A stretch of 64,000 bases of DNA. Source: Gracilibacillus caseinilyticus. Its GTDB lineage: Bacteria > Bacillota > Bacilli > Bacillales > Amphibacillaceae. The DNA is taken from contig NZ_CP095072.1 of NCBI RefSeq assembly GCF_022919115.1, positions 2,604,001 through 2,668,000 of the forward strand, in the 5' to 3' direction. The notes beneath the pieces were generated by a model that made no database searches, was not told the origin of the DNA, and saw nothing but the letters and a program-made list of their open reading frames with translations. Of the stretch, positions 8,341 to 18,099 are shown piece by piece. The position numbers were made by a program, and so were the translations under genes. Each line of letters opens with the position of its first letter. Position 1 is the first letter of the stretch.

Positions 8341-8886
8341 ATGAACAATTCTAGAGAAATAAAAGCTGTATTTCTAGACCGGGATGGCACAATTTGTGGG
8401 GATGACACTGTACATTATCCGGGAAAATTTAAATTATTTCCTTTCACACAGGAACTGATTAGTAACTTAAAAAAGGATGGTATAAAGGTATTTTCGTTTA
8501 CCAACCAACCGGGAATATCAGCAGGAAAAGCTGCTACGCATGATTATGTCGAAGAACTAACTGCTTTTGGATTTGATGATATTTTTATTTGTCCTCACCA
8601 CCCAAGTAAAGGTTGTTTTTGCAGAAAACCTAATACAGGCATGCTTCAAACGGCTGCTGAAAAACACAAGCTATCATTAGAGAATTGTGTGGTGATCGGT
8701 GACAGGTGGAGTGATATGCTAGCTGCTTCAACGGCTGGTTGTGTGAAAATCCTAGTCAAAACGGGGGCAGGTCATGCAGCACTAAACGAACATTTTGACA
8801 AAATAAATGACATTGAATTGGAATATATTGCAGAAAATTTGGAAGATGCAGTAGACTGGTTGTATCAGGAATATAAAATAACATAA
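8341..8886 (+). CDS. HAD-IIIA phosphatase, GmhB/histidinol-phosphatase-like
   Basis: A cytosolic phosphatase of 181 residues. FLDRDGTI (residues 11-18) supplies the nucleophile Asp and the acid/base Asp. FTNQPGIS is motif II. CPHHPSKGCFCRKP (about 84-97) is the Cys/His zinc loop of the GmhB and HisB-N group. VIGDRWSDM is the motif IV metal site. In Gram-positives such proteins act on sugar bisphosphates or histidinol phosphate, but no heptose or histidine genes are nearby, so the substrate stays open. It is the middle gene of a P-loop/HAD/GNAT trio with gaps of 16 and 12 bases. Confidence 0.85.
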   Translation: MNNSREIKAVFLDRDGTICGDDTVHYPGKFKLFPFTQELISNLKKDGIKVFSFTNQPGISAGKAATHDYVEELTAFGFDDIFICPHHPSKGCFCRKPNTGMLQTAAEKHKLSLENCVVIGDRWSDMLAASTAGCVKILVKTGAGHAALNEHFDKINDIELEYIAENLEDAVDWLYQEYKIT

Positions 8887-8898
8887 GGAAGTGGAAGA

Positions 8899-9330
8899 AT
8901 GGAAATCTATCAAGCTACCATAGCAGACCTGGACGGAGTATCCGATTTATTTAATTTGTACCGTGTGTTTTATCAGCAAACTTCAGATATAGGGGGAGCT
9001 AAAACGTACATAAAACAACGTATGGAAAACAAAGATTCTGTTATATTTGTTGTGAAAGAGGATCAACAGTATCTAGGATTTACTCAATTGTATCCTGCCT
9101 TTTCATCGATATCTATGAGTAAAGCATGGATATTGAATGACCTGTATGTGGATGCAGAAGCGAGAAAACGAGGGATAGGAGAAAAACTTCTACATAAAGC
9201 AAAAGAACATGCTATCGAAACAGAAGCTAATAGCATTAGTTTAAGTACAGCGCCTGATAATGCAAGTGCTCAGCGATTATATGAAAAAAACGGATATGTA
9301 CGAGATTCGCAATTTTATCTTATGAATTAA
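8899..9330 (+). CDS. GNAT N-acetyltransferase
   Basis: A 143-residue single-domain acetyl-CoA-dependent acetyltransferase. The acetyl-CoA pyrophosphate-binding motif A is seen as LNDLYVDAEARKRGIGEKLL (about residues 79-98, with the RxxGxG/A signature RKRGIG). Motif B is YEKNGY near the C-terminus. GGAAGTGG precedes the start. It closes the three-gene run beginning at 7767. The acceptor substrate is unknown. Confidence 0.88.
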   Translation: MEIYQATIADLDGVSDLFNLYRVFYQQTSDIGGAKTYIKQRMENKDSVIFVVKEDQQYLGFTQLYPAFSSISMSKAWILNDLYVDAEARKRGIGEKLLHKAKEHAIETEANSISLSTAPDNASAQRLYEKNGYVRDSQFYLMN

Positions 9331-9402
9331 GTTTGGTGTAAGTAATTTCGCTTACGAAAAATTTTGTCAAATAAAGCATTCAACCAATTTAGAGGTGAAC
9401 TC

Positions 9403-10533
9403 ATGCATTTATCTTTTCAAACGCATAATTATACCGTTACCCATGCAGGAGAAACGGTTCAGCTACTAAGAAAGGAGTTCGCGCTCCTTCACTATTTATT
9501 TACGAACGCAAATCACAGCTTTACAAGGGATCAACTTTTAGACGCGGTATGGCAATCAGAGGCTCCAAGTGATCGCACAGTCGATGATCATATTTATCGT
9601 CTGAGGAAAAAATTAAATGATTGGAAACACGTCATAACGATTGAGACGGTGAAAGGCTATGGATATCGTTTAGCGATCCATCATACTGAAAAAACATCCC
9701 CGTTTGTTCATGACGAAGAATTTAGACGATTGACATCCGATTTGTTTAACAAATATCACTTATTCGGTCAAGGAGAAGCACTAAATATACTACTTCAACA
9801 GGATTCACTTGGCATCGAAGTCGAACGAGATAAAAGAGCCTCTATTGCATTTATGCAGGGAGATATGTGGAGTTTTATTGATGCTGGCGAGATTTCATTT
9901 CCAGAAAAGGCTTTATTTCTTTTTTACATATATATTATTATTACGAATCAACCTGAGAAGATTATTCCATATTTTGAGAAGGCATTAAGAAGAGATGTAT
10001 TTTCTAGTGAAACTAGTGATGAAGCAAGAATATTATCACCAATCACTTTTTATATTTTAGGAAGAGATTTTGTAAAGGCAAAAGAGCATTTGCATCTAGC
10101 GTACAAAGACGTTCCAAATGATCACGGATTTTATCCTTTCCTCCAGCTAAATAAGATGATGTACCACATGTGTTTAAAGAACTCATCTGAAGTAACGCTA
10201 ATTATTAACGAAATGAATGAATTTTTTTCAGAAAAACCGTATCAACGAGAGTTCGGTTTGTTTCATGTATTAAAAGGATTGTATACGGTTCAACTAGGTG
10301 ATAACGAACAAGGAAAACAAGAGATCGTTAAGGGCTTTACTATTATTCGCCAAACTCGTTTTAAATCACATGTATTTTTAGCAATTAGAATTTGTTTGTT
10401 TATGTTAGAATACGACATTAAAGAACCAGATTTGTTTACGCAATGCAAAGCAGAATGGCATACACTTAATAAAGATTATAATTTCGTGGACATAGAAGTG
10501 GCCGTCGAGCAACAAATAAGAGAATTCGTATAA
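9403..10533 (+). CDS. OmpR/PhoB-type winged-helix regulator with helical C-terminal domain
   Basis: A DNA-binding regulator of 376 residues. Residues 1-100 are a Trans_Reg_C winged helix: the LLRKEFALLHYLF helix, then FTRDQLLDAVW, DRTVDDHIYRLRKKL as the recognition helix, and the wing TVKGYGYRL. There is no receiver domain. The remaining 270 residues are helix-rich with repeated aromatic/Leu patterns resembling a TPR-like sensor. The ATG at 9403 follows AGAGGTG; an upstream in-frame TTG lacks a signal. It sits 100 bases upstream of an MFS transporter, and a weak hairpin lies between, so control of that transporter is the simplest inference. Confidence 0.75.
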   Translation: MHLSFQTHNYTVTHAGETVQLLRKEFALLHYLFTNANHSFTRDQLLDAVWQSEAPSDRTVDDHIYRLRKKLNDWKHVITIETVKGYGYRLAIHHTEKTSPFVHDEEFRRLTSDLFNKYHLFGQGEALNILLQQDSLGIEVERDKRASIAFMQGDMWSFIDAGEISFPEKALFLFYIYIIITNQPEKIIPYFEKALRRDVFSSETSDEARILSPITFYILGRDFVKAKEHLHLAYKDVPNDHGFYPFLQLNKMMYHMCLKNSSEVTLIINEMNEFFSEKPYQREFGLFHVLKGLYTVQLGDNEQGKQEIVKGFTIIRQTRFKSHVFLAIRICLFMLEYDIKEPDLFTQCKAEWHTLNKDYNFVDIEVAVEQQIREFV

Positions 10534-10560
10534 CCTTCAAATATTTTTGGAGGTTATTTT
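10532..10560 (+). terminator. Weak hairpin between regulator and transporter
   Basis: AACCTTCA and TGGAGGTT form an 8-pair stem with one wobble, followed by a short T stretch. It may act as a terminator or attenuator between the regulator and MFS genes. Confidence 0.5.
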
Positions 10561-10633
10561 CTTGCTTATCTGATATTCCTCTGACATTCATCTTTTAAAA
10601 TGAAATCATTCTATTAAAAGTGAGGAATTTCTT

Positions 10634-11887
10634 ATGACAACTGCATCCATTTGGAAAAATAAAATGTTTTTGCGTTTATTTAGTTCCTATTCCGTTTCTA
10701 TGCTAGGCCGCTGGTTCGACATGGTGGCTATACTGATTCTGTTTAGCTATGTGTGGGAAGCAAATCCATTCATTATCGCTTTAATTCCGGTAGCTTATGC
10801 TTTACCGCATGCGTTTTTAAGTCAATTTTCTGGTGTTCTGGCAGACCGTTTTAATAAAGTAAAACTCATGCTGACTGCTGATATTGCCACTGCCATATTG
10901 ACACTGATCTTATTTTTTGCTCCGAACCCTGCCATTGCTCTTCCGGTTTTACTTTTACGAGCAACGGTTACGGTGATTCATTTCCCCGCCCAGCAGGCAC
11001 TTATTAAAAGCGTAGTAGAAGAAAAATTAATAGTCAAGGCTGTCACCCTAAATGGTTCTGTTGATCAGTTGACAAAAATTATTGGACCATTTCTTGGAGG
11101 GGGATTAGCTTCTGCTTTCTCACCAAAACTTTGCATACTGTTCAACGCTATCGCTTATGGGGTGTCAGCTCTGATTCTTGTAAGTATTTTAAAAAAAGAC
11201 CTAAGCAGTATCCATTCAAATTTGGCGCAAAAACTCTCTTTTTGGCAATCCTGGCGAGAAGGATGGTCTACTGTTCTTAACAGTCGCATACTAATTGTTA
11301 GCATTATTTTCTCCTTATTGGCTTTTATAGCGATTCAGATGGTGGATGCTCAAATTGCTGTATTATTCCGCGAGATTGCGCCAAGTCGACCAGAATTAAT
11401 TGGCTGGCTCATGGCCTCAGCAGGGGCTGGCGCTTTTGTTATGCTAGTAATGATGAATCGCTTGGATAAGGTTCATTCATATGGATTTATCTTTGGAGGA
11501 AGTGTTCTTTTTATCGGAGCAGGTTTTGGCGGTGTGGGTTTTCTGTATGTTGGAGTACCTAATTATATTCCTGCCAGTTGTGGATTTATTGCCGGATTAG
11601 GTGTAGGGCTCTTTTCTGTTGGATCAAATTATGTGATTCAAAAAGAATCCACTAGTACAAATATCGGTTGTGTGTCAGGTATATTTAGTTCGTTAACCAG
11701 CTTAATGGTTTTAGTTGCTCCGTTAGCAGGTGGAATGCTAGTTAGTTTGATTAATGTTGAAACGGTATTCCAAGCTGTCGGCATATCGCTAGCTGTTATT
11801 GGTATCATAGGTATTATGTTTAGAAAAGTTTTATGGCGTGAGACTGTGCAGACTGATTCTACTTCACGAGTAACTAAATCTGTATAA
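10634..11887 (+). CDS. MFS transporter, probable drug exporter
   Basis: A major facilitator superfamily protein of 417 residues with about twelve hydrophobic segments and a basic start. It has the MFS_3-type opening (FLRLFSSYSVSMLGRWFD) and the loop 2-3 motif ADRFNKVKLM (about residues 71-80). This group contains macrolide and related exporters of Gram-positives, but the substrate cannot be predicted. The regulator gene lies immediately upstream in the same direction. A strong bidirectional terminator follows. Confidence 0.85.
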   Translation: MTTASIWKNKMFLRLFSSYSVSMLGRWFDMVAILILFSYVWEANPFIIALIPVAYALPHAFLSQFSGVLADRFNKVKLMLTADIATAILTLILFFAPNPAIALPVLLLRATVTVIHFPAQQALIKSVVEEKLIVKAVTLNGSVDQLTKIIGPFLGGGLASAFSPKLCILFNAIAYGVSALILVSILKKDLSSIHSNLAQKLSFWQSWREGWSTVLNSRILIVSIIFSLLAFIAIQMVDAQIAVLFREIAPSRPELIGWLMASAGAGAFVMLVMMNRLDKVHSYGFIFGGSVLFIGAGFGGVGFLYVGVPNYIPASCGFIAGLGVGLFSVGSNYVIQKESTSTNIGCVSGIFSSLTSLMVLVAPLAGGMLVSLINVETVFQAVGISLAVIGIIGIMFRKVLWRETVQTDSTSRVTKSV

Positions 11888-11931
11888 AGGTATGACATAT
11901 AGTGAGTCGGGACCAGGTTGGTTATTTTTAC

Positions 11932-11975
11932 AAATAAAAGCCCATTTTCTTAATCGAGTAAATGGGCTTTTATTT
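11932..11975. terminator. Bidirectional terminator between MFS and pectate lyase genes
   Basis: AAATAAAAGCCCATTT and AAATGGGCTTTTATTT form a perfect 16-base stem with A and T runs on both sides. It serves the convergent MFS (+) and pectate lyase (-) genes. Confidence 0.92.
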
Positions 11976-11999
11976 AATTTTTGCTTATTCACTATGTGA

Positions 12000-13685
12000 C
12001 TAATTCGCTTTCCGATAATGTCCATGTTTCTTCTTCACGCTATATTCTGTCTTTAACCAATCCTTTGGCCCCTGACTAATTTTGTCAGCCCCAGCGTATT
12101 TCGTAACCGTTTCTACCACACGATCTAACGGAATGACATTATACGCATAAGGAAGCTGCTCCTCATAGTTATATTCAAAAGTAAAAGGATCGGACGGTGG
12201 GTTCATTTTCTCCATATTTTCACTTCCGACAATATGAGAAGACCATGCCCAGTTGCCGATGGTTGATTTGTCATGCCATGTGAATCCTGTTGTGAACAGG
12301 TTTTCACCATTATTGTCCCAACTGCTTCCAGTATAGGTTCCATACTGGTTGGTTACTTTGGAGTTTACAATTAAATTTCGGTTATAGGCGTTCTGGAAGA
12401 GCTCCGCCCACTGTTCATCCATGTTCTTTGTATCTAATCCTTGAATCTCCGCACCAATGATTGGTTCGTTAATGTCATGGAATACAGAGGTGTCTGCTGC
12501 GATGGAAGCTCCGTTTCTCGCATTAAGTGCTCGGGAAAGTTGATCTCTTCCGTGTTCTGCAATAGCACTTACGTGATCCAGGACATTCTGGTGTGTAGAG
12601 TTATCCAGATACAAATTGTATGCATGTCCAGTACCTTGTCGAATCATCGGGACACGCTGGCCGATATTCGTATAACGATTATAGGCAAGGGTTAATCGGA
12701 TTCGCTGATTACCATCTTTATAATTCGTTCCACTACTGCTTACATAGTCCACATAATCTTTATCCCCTGAGCCAGTTAAGTGTACTTTGCTGTGATAGGC
12801 AGCATATGCCATAATCTGCTCTTTCGTCGCACCATCATGACGCATGTTGTAGTATACACTGTCGCCAGTAAGCTCGTTTGCCACGTATTTTTCTTCCATA
12901 TACTGAATCGATTGATAAATATCACTGTCTTTTGCTGGGTGTTCATTGGCAGGTAAGCCAAATTCAGACCAAGAGATGGTAATATTAGAGCCACCATTTT
13001 CGGTATCAATTAATCCGTCTGATGCAATCGAAAATTGACAATGGTCAATCCATACATTGTTGGCACCATTTACTTTAATAAAGGTCCAGCCTACTTCCTT
13101 ATGTCTCCCGGTATCATCCCATTGCCACATGCCATCAAAATTAAGGTTTCGTATCACAATATCATTAGAAGAACGTTGTAAATTTATTTCTGCACTCCTG
13201 ATCGTTTTCCCTTTTTTAGAAAAGATCGTTAACCCATCTACATTATTTACATCCAATTGTGAAACACCGGAGGAAGCTAATTTTGGGTTGGTAAATCCGT
13301 TCGTAGGATCTCGGTATTCTCTTATGAAGCGATATTTCTTCGTTTCTTCTTCATTCAGATTTAATGATTTCCATCCAAGGTTAAGATCTTTCGCTATTTC
13401 AATTACTTTAATGTCTCCATTTCCAGCATCCAATAATGCTTGCAGGAACTCTCTTTCTGTTTTTACTTTACGATAATAAGAAGTACCCATGTATTCACTT
13501 CGATCATGAACGCCTGATGAAGCATAACCAGTTACGGATAGATAACTATTATCATAGTTTTTGAAGTGTCTTTCTGTGTTCGGTATCGAATCGATTGCTG
13601 CTGCATTTGCTACACTATTGCTACTGAATAGTAACGGTAGAATAATCAATGATAGAAATAATAACCAAATGAGTGATTTTTTCAT
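12000..13685 (-). CDS. Secreted pectate lyase, polysaccharide lyase family 1
   Basis: An extracellular enzyme that cleaves polygalacturonate by beta-elimination in a calcium-dependent way. The 561-residue precursor has a signal peptide (KKSLIWLLFLSLIIL core, likely cleavage after ANA at about residue 29). The parallel beta-helix signatures of PL1 are present: VWIDHCQFS near 210, DGLIDTENGGSNITISW near 222 (calcium-binding Asp residues), and RVPMIRQG near 345, which is the RxPxxR catalytic motif. At about 560 residues it is longer than many PL1 enzymes. GGAGG stands before the ATG. A catabolite-repression-like site lies about 100 bases upstream at 13786. It is the only plant-polymer gene in the window. 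Confidence 0.88.
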   Translation of the reverse strand: MKKSLIWLLFLSLIILPLLFSSNSVANAAAIDSIPNTERHFKNYDNSYLSVTGYASSGVHDRSEYMGTSYYRKVKTEREFLQALLDAGNGDIKVIEIAKDLNLGWKSLNLNEEETKKYRFIREYRDPTNGFTNPKLASSGVSQLDVNNVDGLTIFSKKGKTIRSAEINLQRSSNDIVIRNLNFDGMWQWDDTGRHKEVGWTFIKVNGANNVWIDHCQFSIASDGLIDTENGGSNITISWSEFGLPANEHPAKDSDIYQSIQYMEEKYVANELTGDSVYYNMRHDGATKEQIMAYAAYHSKVHLTGSGDKDYVDYVSSSGTNYKDGNQRIRLTLAYNRYTNIGQRVPMIRQGTGHAYNLYLDNSTHQNVLDHVSAIAEHGRDQLSRALNARNGASIAADTSVFHDINEPIIGAEIQGLDTKNMDEQWAELFQNAYNRNLIVNSKVTNQYGTYTGSSWDNNGENLFTTGFTWHDKSTIGNWAWSSHIVGSENMEKMNPPSDPFTFEYNYEEQLPYAYNVIPLDRVVETVTKYAGADKISQGPKDWLKTEYSVKKKHGHYRKAN

Positions 13686-13988
13686 CGTTATCTTTTTCCT
13701 CCTTTTAATAATTGTCCATGTAAGTCTGGATGGGATGCCATATACTCTTTAGCCAATTATTTTTCAAGAATCACCTCCCGATAATTGTAAGCCTTTTCAT
13801 TGTTGTGGTGCCAAAATAGGCTGTTATGTTCATTGTATCAATCTTTTTATTACATATTTTGTTGTTTTGTGGTGTAAAAGGTTACAATTTCTGCTTTTGG
13901 GGGGAGTTATGTATAGGGAGGAAGGTTGTAACCTGGGCAGGAAACCTTCCTCATCCATCTTTTTCTGCGCAAAGTTATACACTTTCAG
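13686..13988. other. Spacer between pectate lyase and P450 genes
   Basis: It holds the pectate lyase ribosome-binding site, the candidate cre site and a GAGGAAGGTT/AACCTTCCTC inverted repeat at 13918-13952 near the end of the P450 gene. That repeat lacks a T run, so I do not call it a terminator. No protein-coding gene was seen. Confidence 0.5.
13786..13799. promoter_or_regulatory. Candidate cre (CcpA) site upstream of pectate lyase
   Basis: TGTAAGCCTTTTCA matches 13 of 14 positions of the consensus TGWAARCGYTWNCW, with C for G at the centre. It lies about 100 bases upstream of the pectate lyase start, a usual place for CcpA control of secreted carbohydrate enzymes. This is a match by eye, not a tested site. 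Confidence 0.45.
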
Positions 13989-16900
13989 TTAGCTGCCGCT
14001 CCAAACATCTTTCGCTAATTTTCCATCTGCCTGTAGTGTTTCCAGCCACTGTATTGCCTCGTCGTCTTCTTTTTCGTGTATTGATTGATAACAGCGTTTT
14101 AGTGTATCTTCTACATCTGGCGCCATATTGTTTCCATCTCCACAAATATATAATTTAGCTCCTTGGTCAAGCAGTTCGATTATGGTTGCGGCATTTGATG
14201 TCATTAAATCCTGAACATATGTTTTTTGTGTACCAGGTACTCGTGAAAAGGCAGTATGAAGCATCAATTCACCATTCTTTTCATATTGCTTTATTTCATC
14301 TTGGTAGATAAAATCATTCTCATTTCTGCAGCCAAAATAAAGGTGCGTCTCACCTAATGGAATTCCTTGTTTCTTCAGCTCGGATCGTGCCTGAAGAAAG
14401 CCTCGAAAGGGTGCGAGTCCTGTTCCTGGACCAACCATAATAATAGGTGTTGCCTCTCTTTCTGGTAATTGAAAGTCAGAGGCAGGCGTCCGGATGAATA
14501 TTTTCAGGTTATCTCCAGGTTTACAGTTAGCTAAATAATGTGATGCCACGCCACGATAGATCCCATTCTCACTTCGGGCAGGGCCTTCCACTACCGCAAC
14601 GGTAATGCTCACATGCTTTGGATGGACACGTGATGAACTGGAAATCGAATAATATCTTGGTTTTAATGGAGGTAAAAGTGCTAAGCATTTTTTAAACGTG
14701 ATCTCACATGCTTCATATGTTTCTAGCAAATCCAGCATAGAAACTCGTTTTTCTAAGATGGCAGTTTGATAGATTTCTTCTTCTAGTAGTGCCTCGAGCT
14801 CCTTTTGGTGGGGAGGACATGTTGTACAATCAGCAAGTTCCCGAATTTGTGCGCGAGTTGCTGGTTCCTGTAATTCCACATTGTAAGTAAGCAGGCTCTG
14901 CAGGCTGACTGGGCGATCCTGCGGCAAATGTACAGCACTTCGTCCACTCGTTTTCAGGATTACCAGGTCGTTTTTAGTGAGATGAAATCTGTTCAGAACA
15001 CGGCTCACATTGTCGCTGCTATTAGCAGGGAGCACTCCGAGATGATCGCCTTCCTGATAGGTCACCCCTTGTGGGAGCTTTATTTCGACATGCCGGGTGC
15101 TTCGACCGCTATCTGAAGCCTGTAATTCTCTGTTCTCGGTGATGGTAGCATCAAACGCTTCATAAGAACGGACGAGAGGGGATTCCTCCATTTCTTGTAC
15201 ATATTGAAGTGTTAATGTATTTTTTACAGTTTCTACTTTTTCATTTAGAGATAAATGGAAGGTCTCCATCGCATCGGACCACATTTTTTCCTTCCATTTG
15301 TCTAACAGATCTTCAAAATCACCATTCACATCACCTTCTCCTCGCTTAGAGAATCGAACGGCTCCTTTTTTCGTCAGCTGTTCATCAATCATTCGAGGAA
15401 CGTCCTGATAGGTGCTGGCCCAATTACGGTCCCCACAGCCGAATACTGCATAGCTAACACCTGCAAGTTCCCCTTGCTTCGCGGTCTCTAACCATTGTAC
15501 AAATTGACCGGCATTACTCGGCGGCTTGCCATTATAAGAGGAAGTAACGATAATGACGGCACCTTCTTTTGGAAGAGCTCCTTGTCGGTTATTTAGTGCA
15601 TCCACCTCTGTTTCAACACCATAAAGCGAGGCAGTATCCGCCAGTTCTCTTGCAACTCCTTCAGCAGTTCCGGTATCTGAACCATACAAAACGAGTAATG
15701 GACGTTGGTTAAGTCCTGAGATGGTAGGTGTTTGATTGGCGGTAAAGTCTTTAGCTGCGGTTTCGCTATTTGTCTTGTTCGCATTGTTAAATGCAGCTTG
15801 CTTGCGTGGTTTAACTTTTATCTTAAAGTTGTCTGGTTTTAATGTTAAGGTTTGTTTCACATCAAGCTGGTAGTTTTGAAAATCGATGAATTGAAATTGC
15901 TGAAGCAACATACCTAAGACGAGCGTTGCTTCATGCAGGGCAAATTGCATCCCAATACAAGCTCGCTGACCGTTGCCGAATGGTTTAAAGGCATGAGGTG
16001 GTATTTGATCTCGATCTTCAAAACGTTCTGGCTGGAATGTTTCGGCATTTTCTCCCCATGCTTCAACATCTCGATGCAATTGTGGGATGAGTACGGTTAG
16101 TCTTTCTCCTTTTTGTATGGCATATTTTCCGCCAATCACTGTATCCTCTTTGGCATAAAGGCTGAAGGCTGGGGCAGTTGGCCATAATCGCAGCGCCTCA
16201 TTTAGTATCATGCGTACGTATTTAAGTTTTAGAACTTGTTTGTAGGTAGGAGTGGCTTCAGTTAATACTTGATCGACTTCTTCATAAGCTTTTTTCAGTT
16301 TATCTGGATTTTTTAATAAAAAGTAGAGTGCAAAAGATAGTAAACCACTTGTCGTCTCATGTCCGGCAATGAGAAAAGTAATGATTTGATAGCGGATATT
16401 CTCATCGTTCAGCTTCTCACCGGTATCGGGATCCTTCGCGTGTAGCATGCGCGCAAGTAAATCATTCTCTTGTTGACTGCTATTGGCTTTGCGGTCCGTA
16501 ATAATGCCATCAACTAACTGAAACATCTCCAGAATGTCTTGTTTAAACTGTCGTTGGGTTTTGTGCATAAGTTTTGTTTGTAACTGGAATCGCTGGTTTT
16601 GGTGCATGGCTTCGTCCAGTGCACGCACCATACTCGTAATGAAGGGAAGGGGAGTTTCTCTATAATAGCTGTTAAAACGGTAATTAAAGGCACACAGACC
16701 GATAGTATCTAAAGTAAGACGAGTCATATCATCAGGAACATCAATGGTTTCATGTGGATTGAGCCGGGCCCATTTTTGTACGAGTTGTTCGGCAATATCC
16801 GTCATGACTGTATGATAGCCTTTCATAGCAGGCTGGCTAAACGCCGACATCAGAATATTATGTGCTTTCTCCCAGTTAGGTTCGTGTGTCCAGCTTGTAA

Positions 16901-17165
16901 ATAATCCATCTCCTCCAAAGGCACGGACTTTGTCTAGAGGGCCATCAATACTTTTGTCAAATCGTGATTCGTCACAGACTTCCTCTACAAGCTTATGCCC
17001 GGACACGATAATGGTTTCGCTTGCAGGAGTTTGCAGGCGGTAAATGGGACCGTGATCTTCTGCTAATTCCATAAAGGATAATATAGGTTTATCTGTATCT
17101 AGCAATGGTAGATTTCTAATTGGACCATATGTCTTTGGTTGTGGAATGGTAAAGGTTTTTTCCAT
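13989..17165 (-). CDS. Self-sufficient cytochrome P450:NADPH-P450 reductase (CYP102A type)
   Basis: A natural fusion of 1058 residues that hydroxylates medium/long-chain fatty acids near the omega end using NADPH. The haem domain (about 1-460) has the I-helix [17 protein letters not shown], the ExxR motif in NEALRLWP, and the haem ligand Cys in [14 protein letters not shown]. The reductase half has an FMN domain ([13 protein letters not shown] near 500), an FAD region (PRYYSISSS near 880) and NADPH-binding stretches ([18 protein letters not shown]). The residues equivalent to Arg47 and Tyr51 of P450 BM3, which hold the substrate carboxylate, are not conserved ([11 protein letters not shown] region), as in the B. 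subtilis CYP102A2/A3 type. The Phe87 equivalent in GDGLFTSW is kept. The start at 17165 (MEKTFTIPQ) follows AAAGGGTG; an upstream in-frame ATG is rejected. No TetR-type regulator gene is adjacent. Confidence 0.95.
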   Translation of the reverse strand: MEKTFTIPQPKTYGPIRNLPLLDTDKPILSFMELAEDHGPIYRLQTPASETIIVSGHKLVEEVCDESRFDKSIDGPLDKVRAFGGDGLFTSWTHEPNWEKAHNILMSAFSQPAMKGYHTVMTDIAEQLVQKWARLNPHETIDVPDDMTRLTLDTIGLCAFNYRFNSYYRETPLPFITSMVRALDEAMHQNQRFQLQTKLMHKTQRQFKQDILEMFQLVDGIITDRKANSSQQENDLLARMLHAKDPDTGEKLNDENIRYQIITFLIAGHETTSGLLSFALYFLLKNPDKLKKAYEEVDQVLTEATPTYKQVLKLKYVRMILNEALRLWPTAPAFSLYAKEDTVIGGKYAIQKGERLTVLIPQLHRDVEAWGENAETFQPERFEDRDQIPPHAFKPFGNGQRACIGMQFALHEATLVLGMLLQQFQFIDFQNYQLDVKQTLTLKPDNFKIKVKPRKQAAFNNANKTNSETAAKDFTANQTPTISGLNQRPLLVLYGSDTGTAEGVARELADTASLYGVETEVDALNNRQGALPKEGAVIIVTSSYNGKPPSNAGQFVQWLETAKQGELAGVSYAVFGCGDRNWASTYQDVPRMIDEQLTKKGAVRFSKRGEGDVNGDFEDLLDKWKEKMWSDAMETFHLSLNEKVETVKNTLTLQYVQEMEESPLVRSYEAFDATITENRELQASDSGRSTRHVEIKLPQGVTYQEGDHLGVLPANSSDNVSRVLNRFHLTKNDLVILKTSGRSAVHLPQDRPVSLQSLLTYNVELQEPATRAQIRELADCTTCPPHQKELEALLEEEIYQTAILEKRVSMLDLLETYEACEITFKKCLALLPPLKPRYYSISSSSRVHPKHVSITVAVVEGPARSENGIYRGVASHYLANCKPGDNLKIFIRTPASDFQLPEREATPIIMVGPGTGLAPFRGFLQARSELKKQGIPLGETHLYFGCRNENDFIYQDEIKQYEKNGELMLHTAFSRVPGTQKTYVQDLMTSNAATIIELLDQGAKLYICGDGNNMAPDVEDTLKRCYQSIHEKEDDEAIQWLETLQADGKLAKDVWSGS

Positions 17166-17449
17166 ATTAAACACCCTTTCTTTATGATGAAATGATAGAT
17201 TCAAAAAGATCAAAAATCAAATCTGTCATGTTCTGCCGTCTATTTTTAGGATTTACCAATAAGGCTGTTTGCTATAATATGACATTCTTTCACGTCGATC
17301 TTATGACGATTCCTCCATTTTCTCAATTATTTTATGAATATATCGCATTTGTCATGCGAAAAATATTTGGATATTTTGTTTTGTGACGAAATATGCAGTA
17401 AAATACAAGGCACTCCAATGACGAGAAATCCCACTGTTTTACGTCGGTT
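17166..17449. other. Spacer upstream of the P450 gene
   Basis: AT-rich promoter-bearing region for the P450 gene. It holds one clear palindrome (17343-17359). A 64-codon plus-strand open frame here has no ribosome-binding site and an unlikely composition, and is not called. Confidence 0.5.
17343..17359. promoter_or_regulatory. Palindrome, possible operator of the P450 gene
   Basis: TCGCAT-N5-ATGCGA is a perfect 6+6 inverted repeat about 180 bases upstream of the P450 start. CYP102 genes in bacilli are usually held off by a TetR-type repressor. No such gene is adjacent here, so the assignment rests only on symmetry and position. Confidence 0.3.
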
Positions 17450-17905
17450 TTACGTCGGTTTTACAGAGGTTACCATTTGTTCCTGATCTGTAATATAAAA
17501 ATCCATTTCTGGTCGTTCCTCGATTAATTTTAATTTTTCCAGCTTGAAGAAATTTACCTTAAGATAAGGATCATGATCGATGACGGGCAATTCATTTGTT
17601 TGCGCAATATATTGATCGACAGCATGCTGGATCTGATCCAATGCTAGTGCAATATGTTTTTCCTCCTCCTCGAACAAGTCATAGGTTTCCTTGGACATGT
17701 AGTAGTTCTTTTCGGGAATTCCCTTTAAGAACGGAGCAAGTAACGAATAATCTAGTGATAAATCGTCTTTTGCGACAATTTTTAATGGAATATCTGCTGG
17801 CAGTTCTTTACTGAATGCATGGATGGCATGACGTACTTCTTCTAAGGAAATATCCTTAATCGGGTACGTTTTTTCTTTGTCTTTTTTCTTCTTCTTAAAC
17901 CACAT
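17450..17905 (-). CDS. DUF3939-like conserved protein
   Basis: A protein of 151 residues with a very basic opening (MWFKKKKKDKEK) followed by an acidic alpha/beta domain. The stretches SLEEVRHAIHAF, NYYMSKETYDLF and HAVDQYIAQTNELPVIDHDPY fit what I know of DUF3939, a Bacillaceae family of unknown function. GAGGTG stands 6 bases before the ATG at 17905, which decides against a longer frame to 17998. It is divergent from comK, sharing an intergenic region of about 190 bases. Confidence 0.7.
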   Translation of the reverse strand: MWFKKKKKDKEKTYPIKDISLEEVRHAIHAFSKELPADIPLKIVAKDDLSLDYSLLAPFLKGIPEKNYYMSKETYDLFEEEEKHIALALDQIQHAVDQYIAQTNELPVIDHDPYLKVNFFKLEKLKLIEERPEMDFYITDQEQMVTSVKPT

Positions 17906-18099
17906 TCGTATCACCTCATTATTTGCGAAAATTGTATAAAAAATGGTCACTGAATAGCTGCTTTTAGTTAAATTATAGCAAATTTTAGCTAAGAACACAG
18001 AATATTACTTTATTTTAGCCGAAAAACTGTCATTTCATATCCAAATTTATCAAAACTTGTTACATTATAAGCGAATGCAAATCCAGAGGAGGAATAAAA

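Noticed and set aside
12441..13476. Plus-strand frames of 64-139 codons antisense to the pectate lyase gene
   Set aside because: Shadows of a long, well-supported minus-strand gene; composition is not protein-like.
13918..13952. Terminator for the P450 gene
   Set aside because: A perfect 10-base inverted repeat exists, but there is no T run on the minus strand and the loop is long.
17192..17386. A 64-codon plus-strand frame upstream of the P450 gene
   Set aside because: No ribosome-binding site, biased hydrophobic composition, and it lies across the promoter region.
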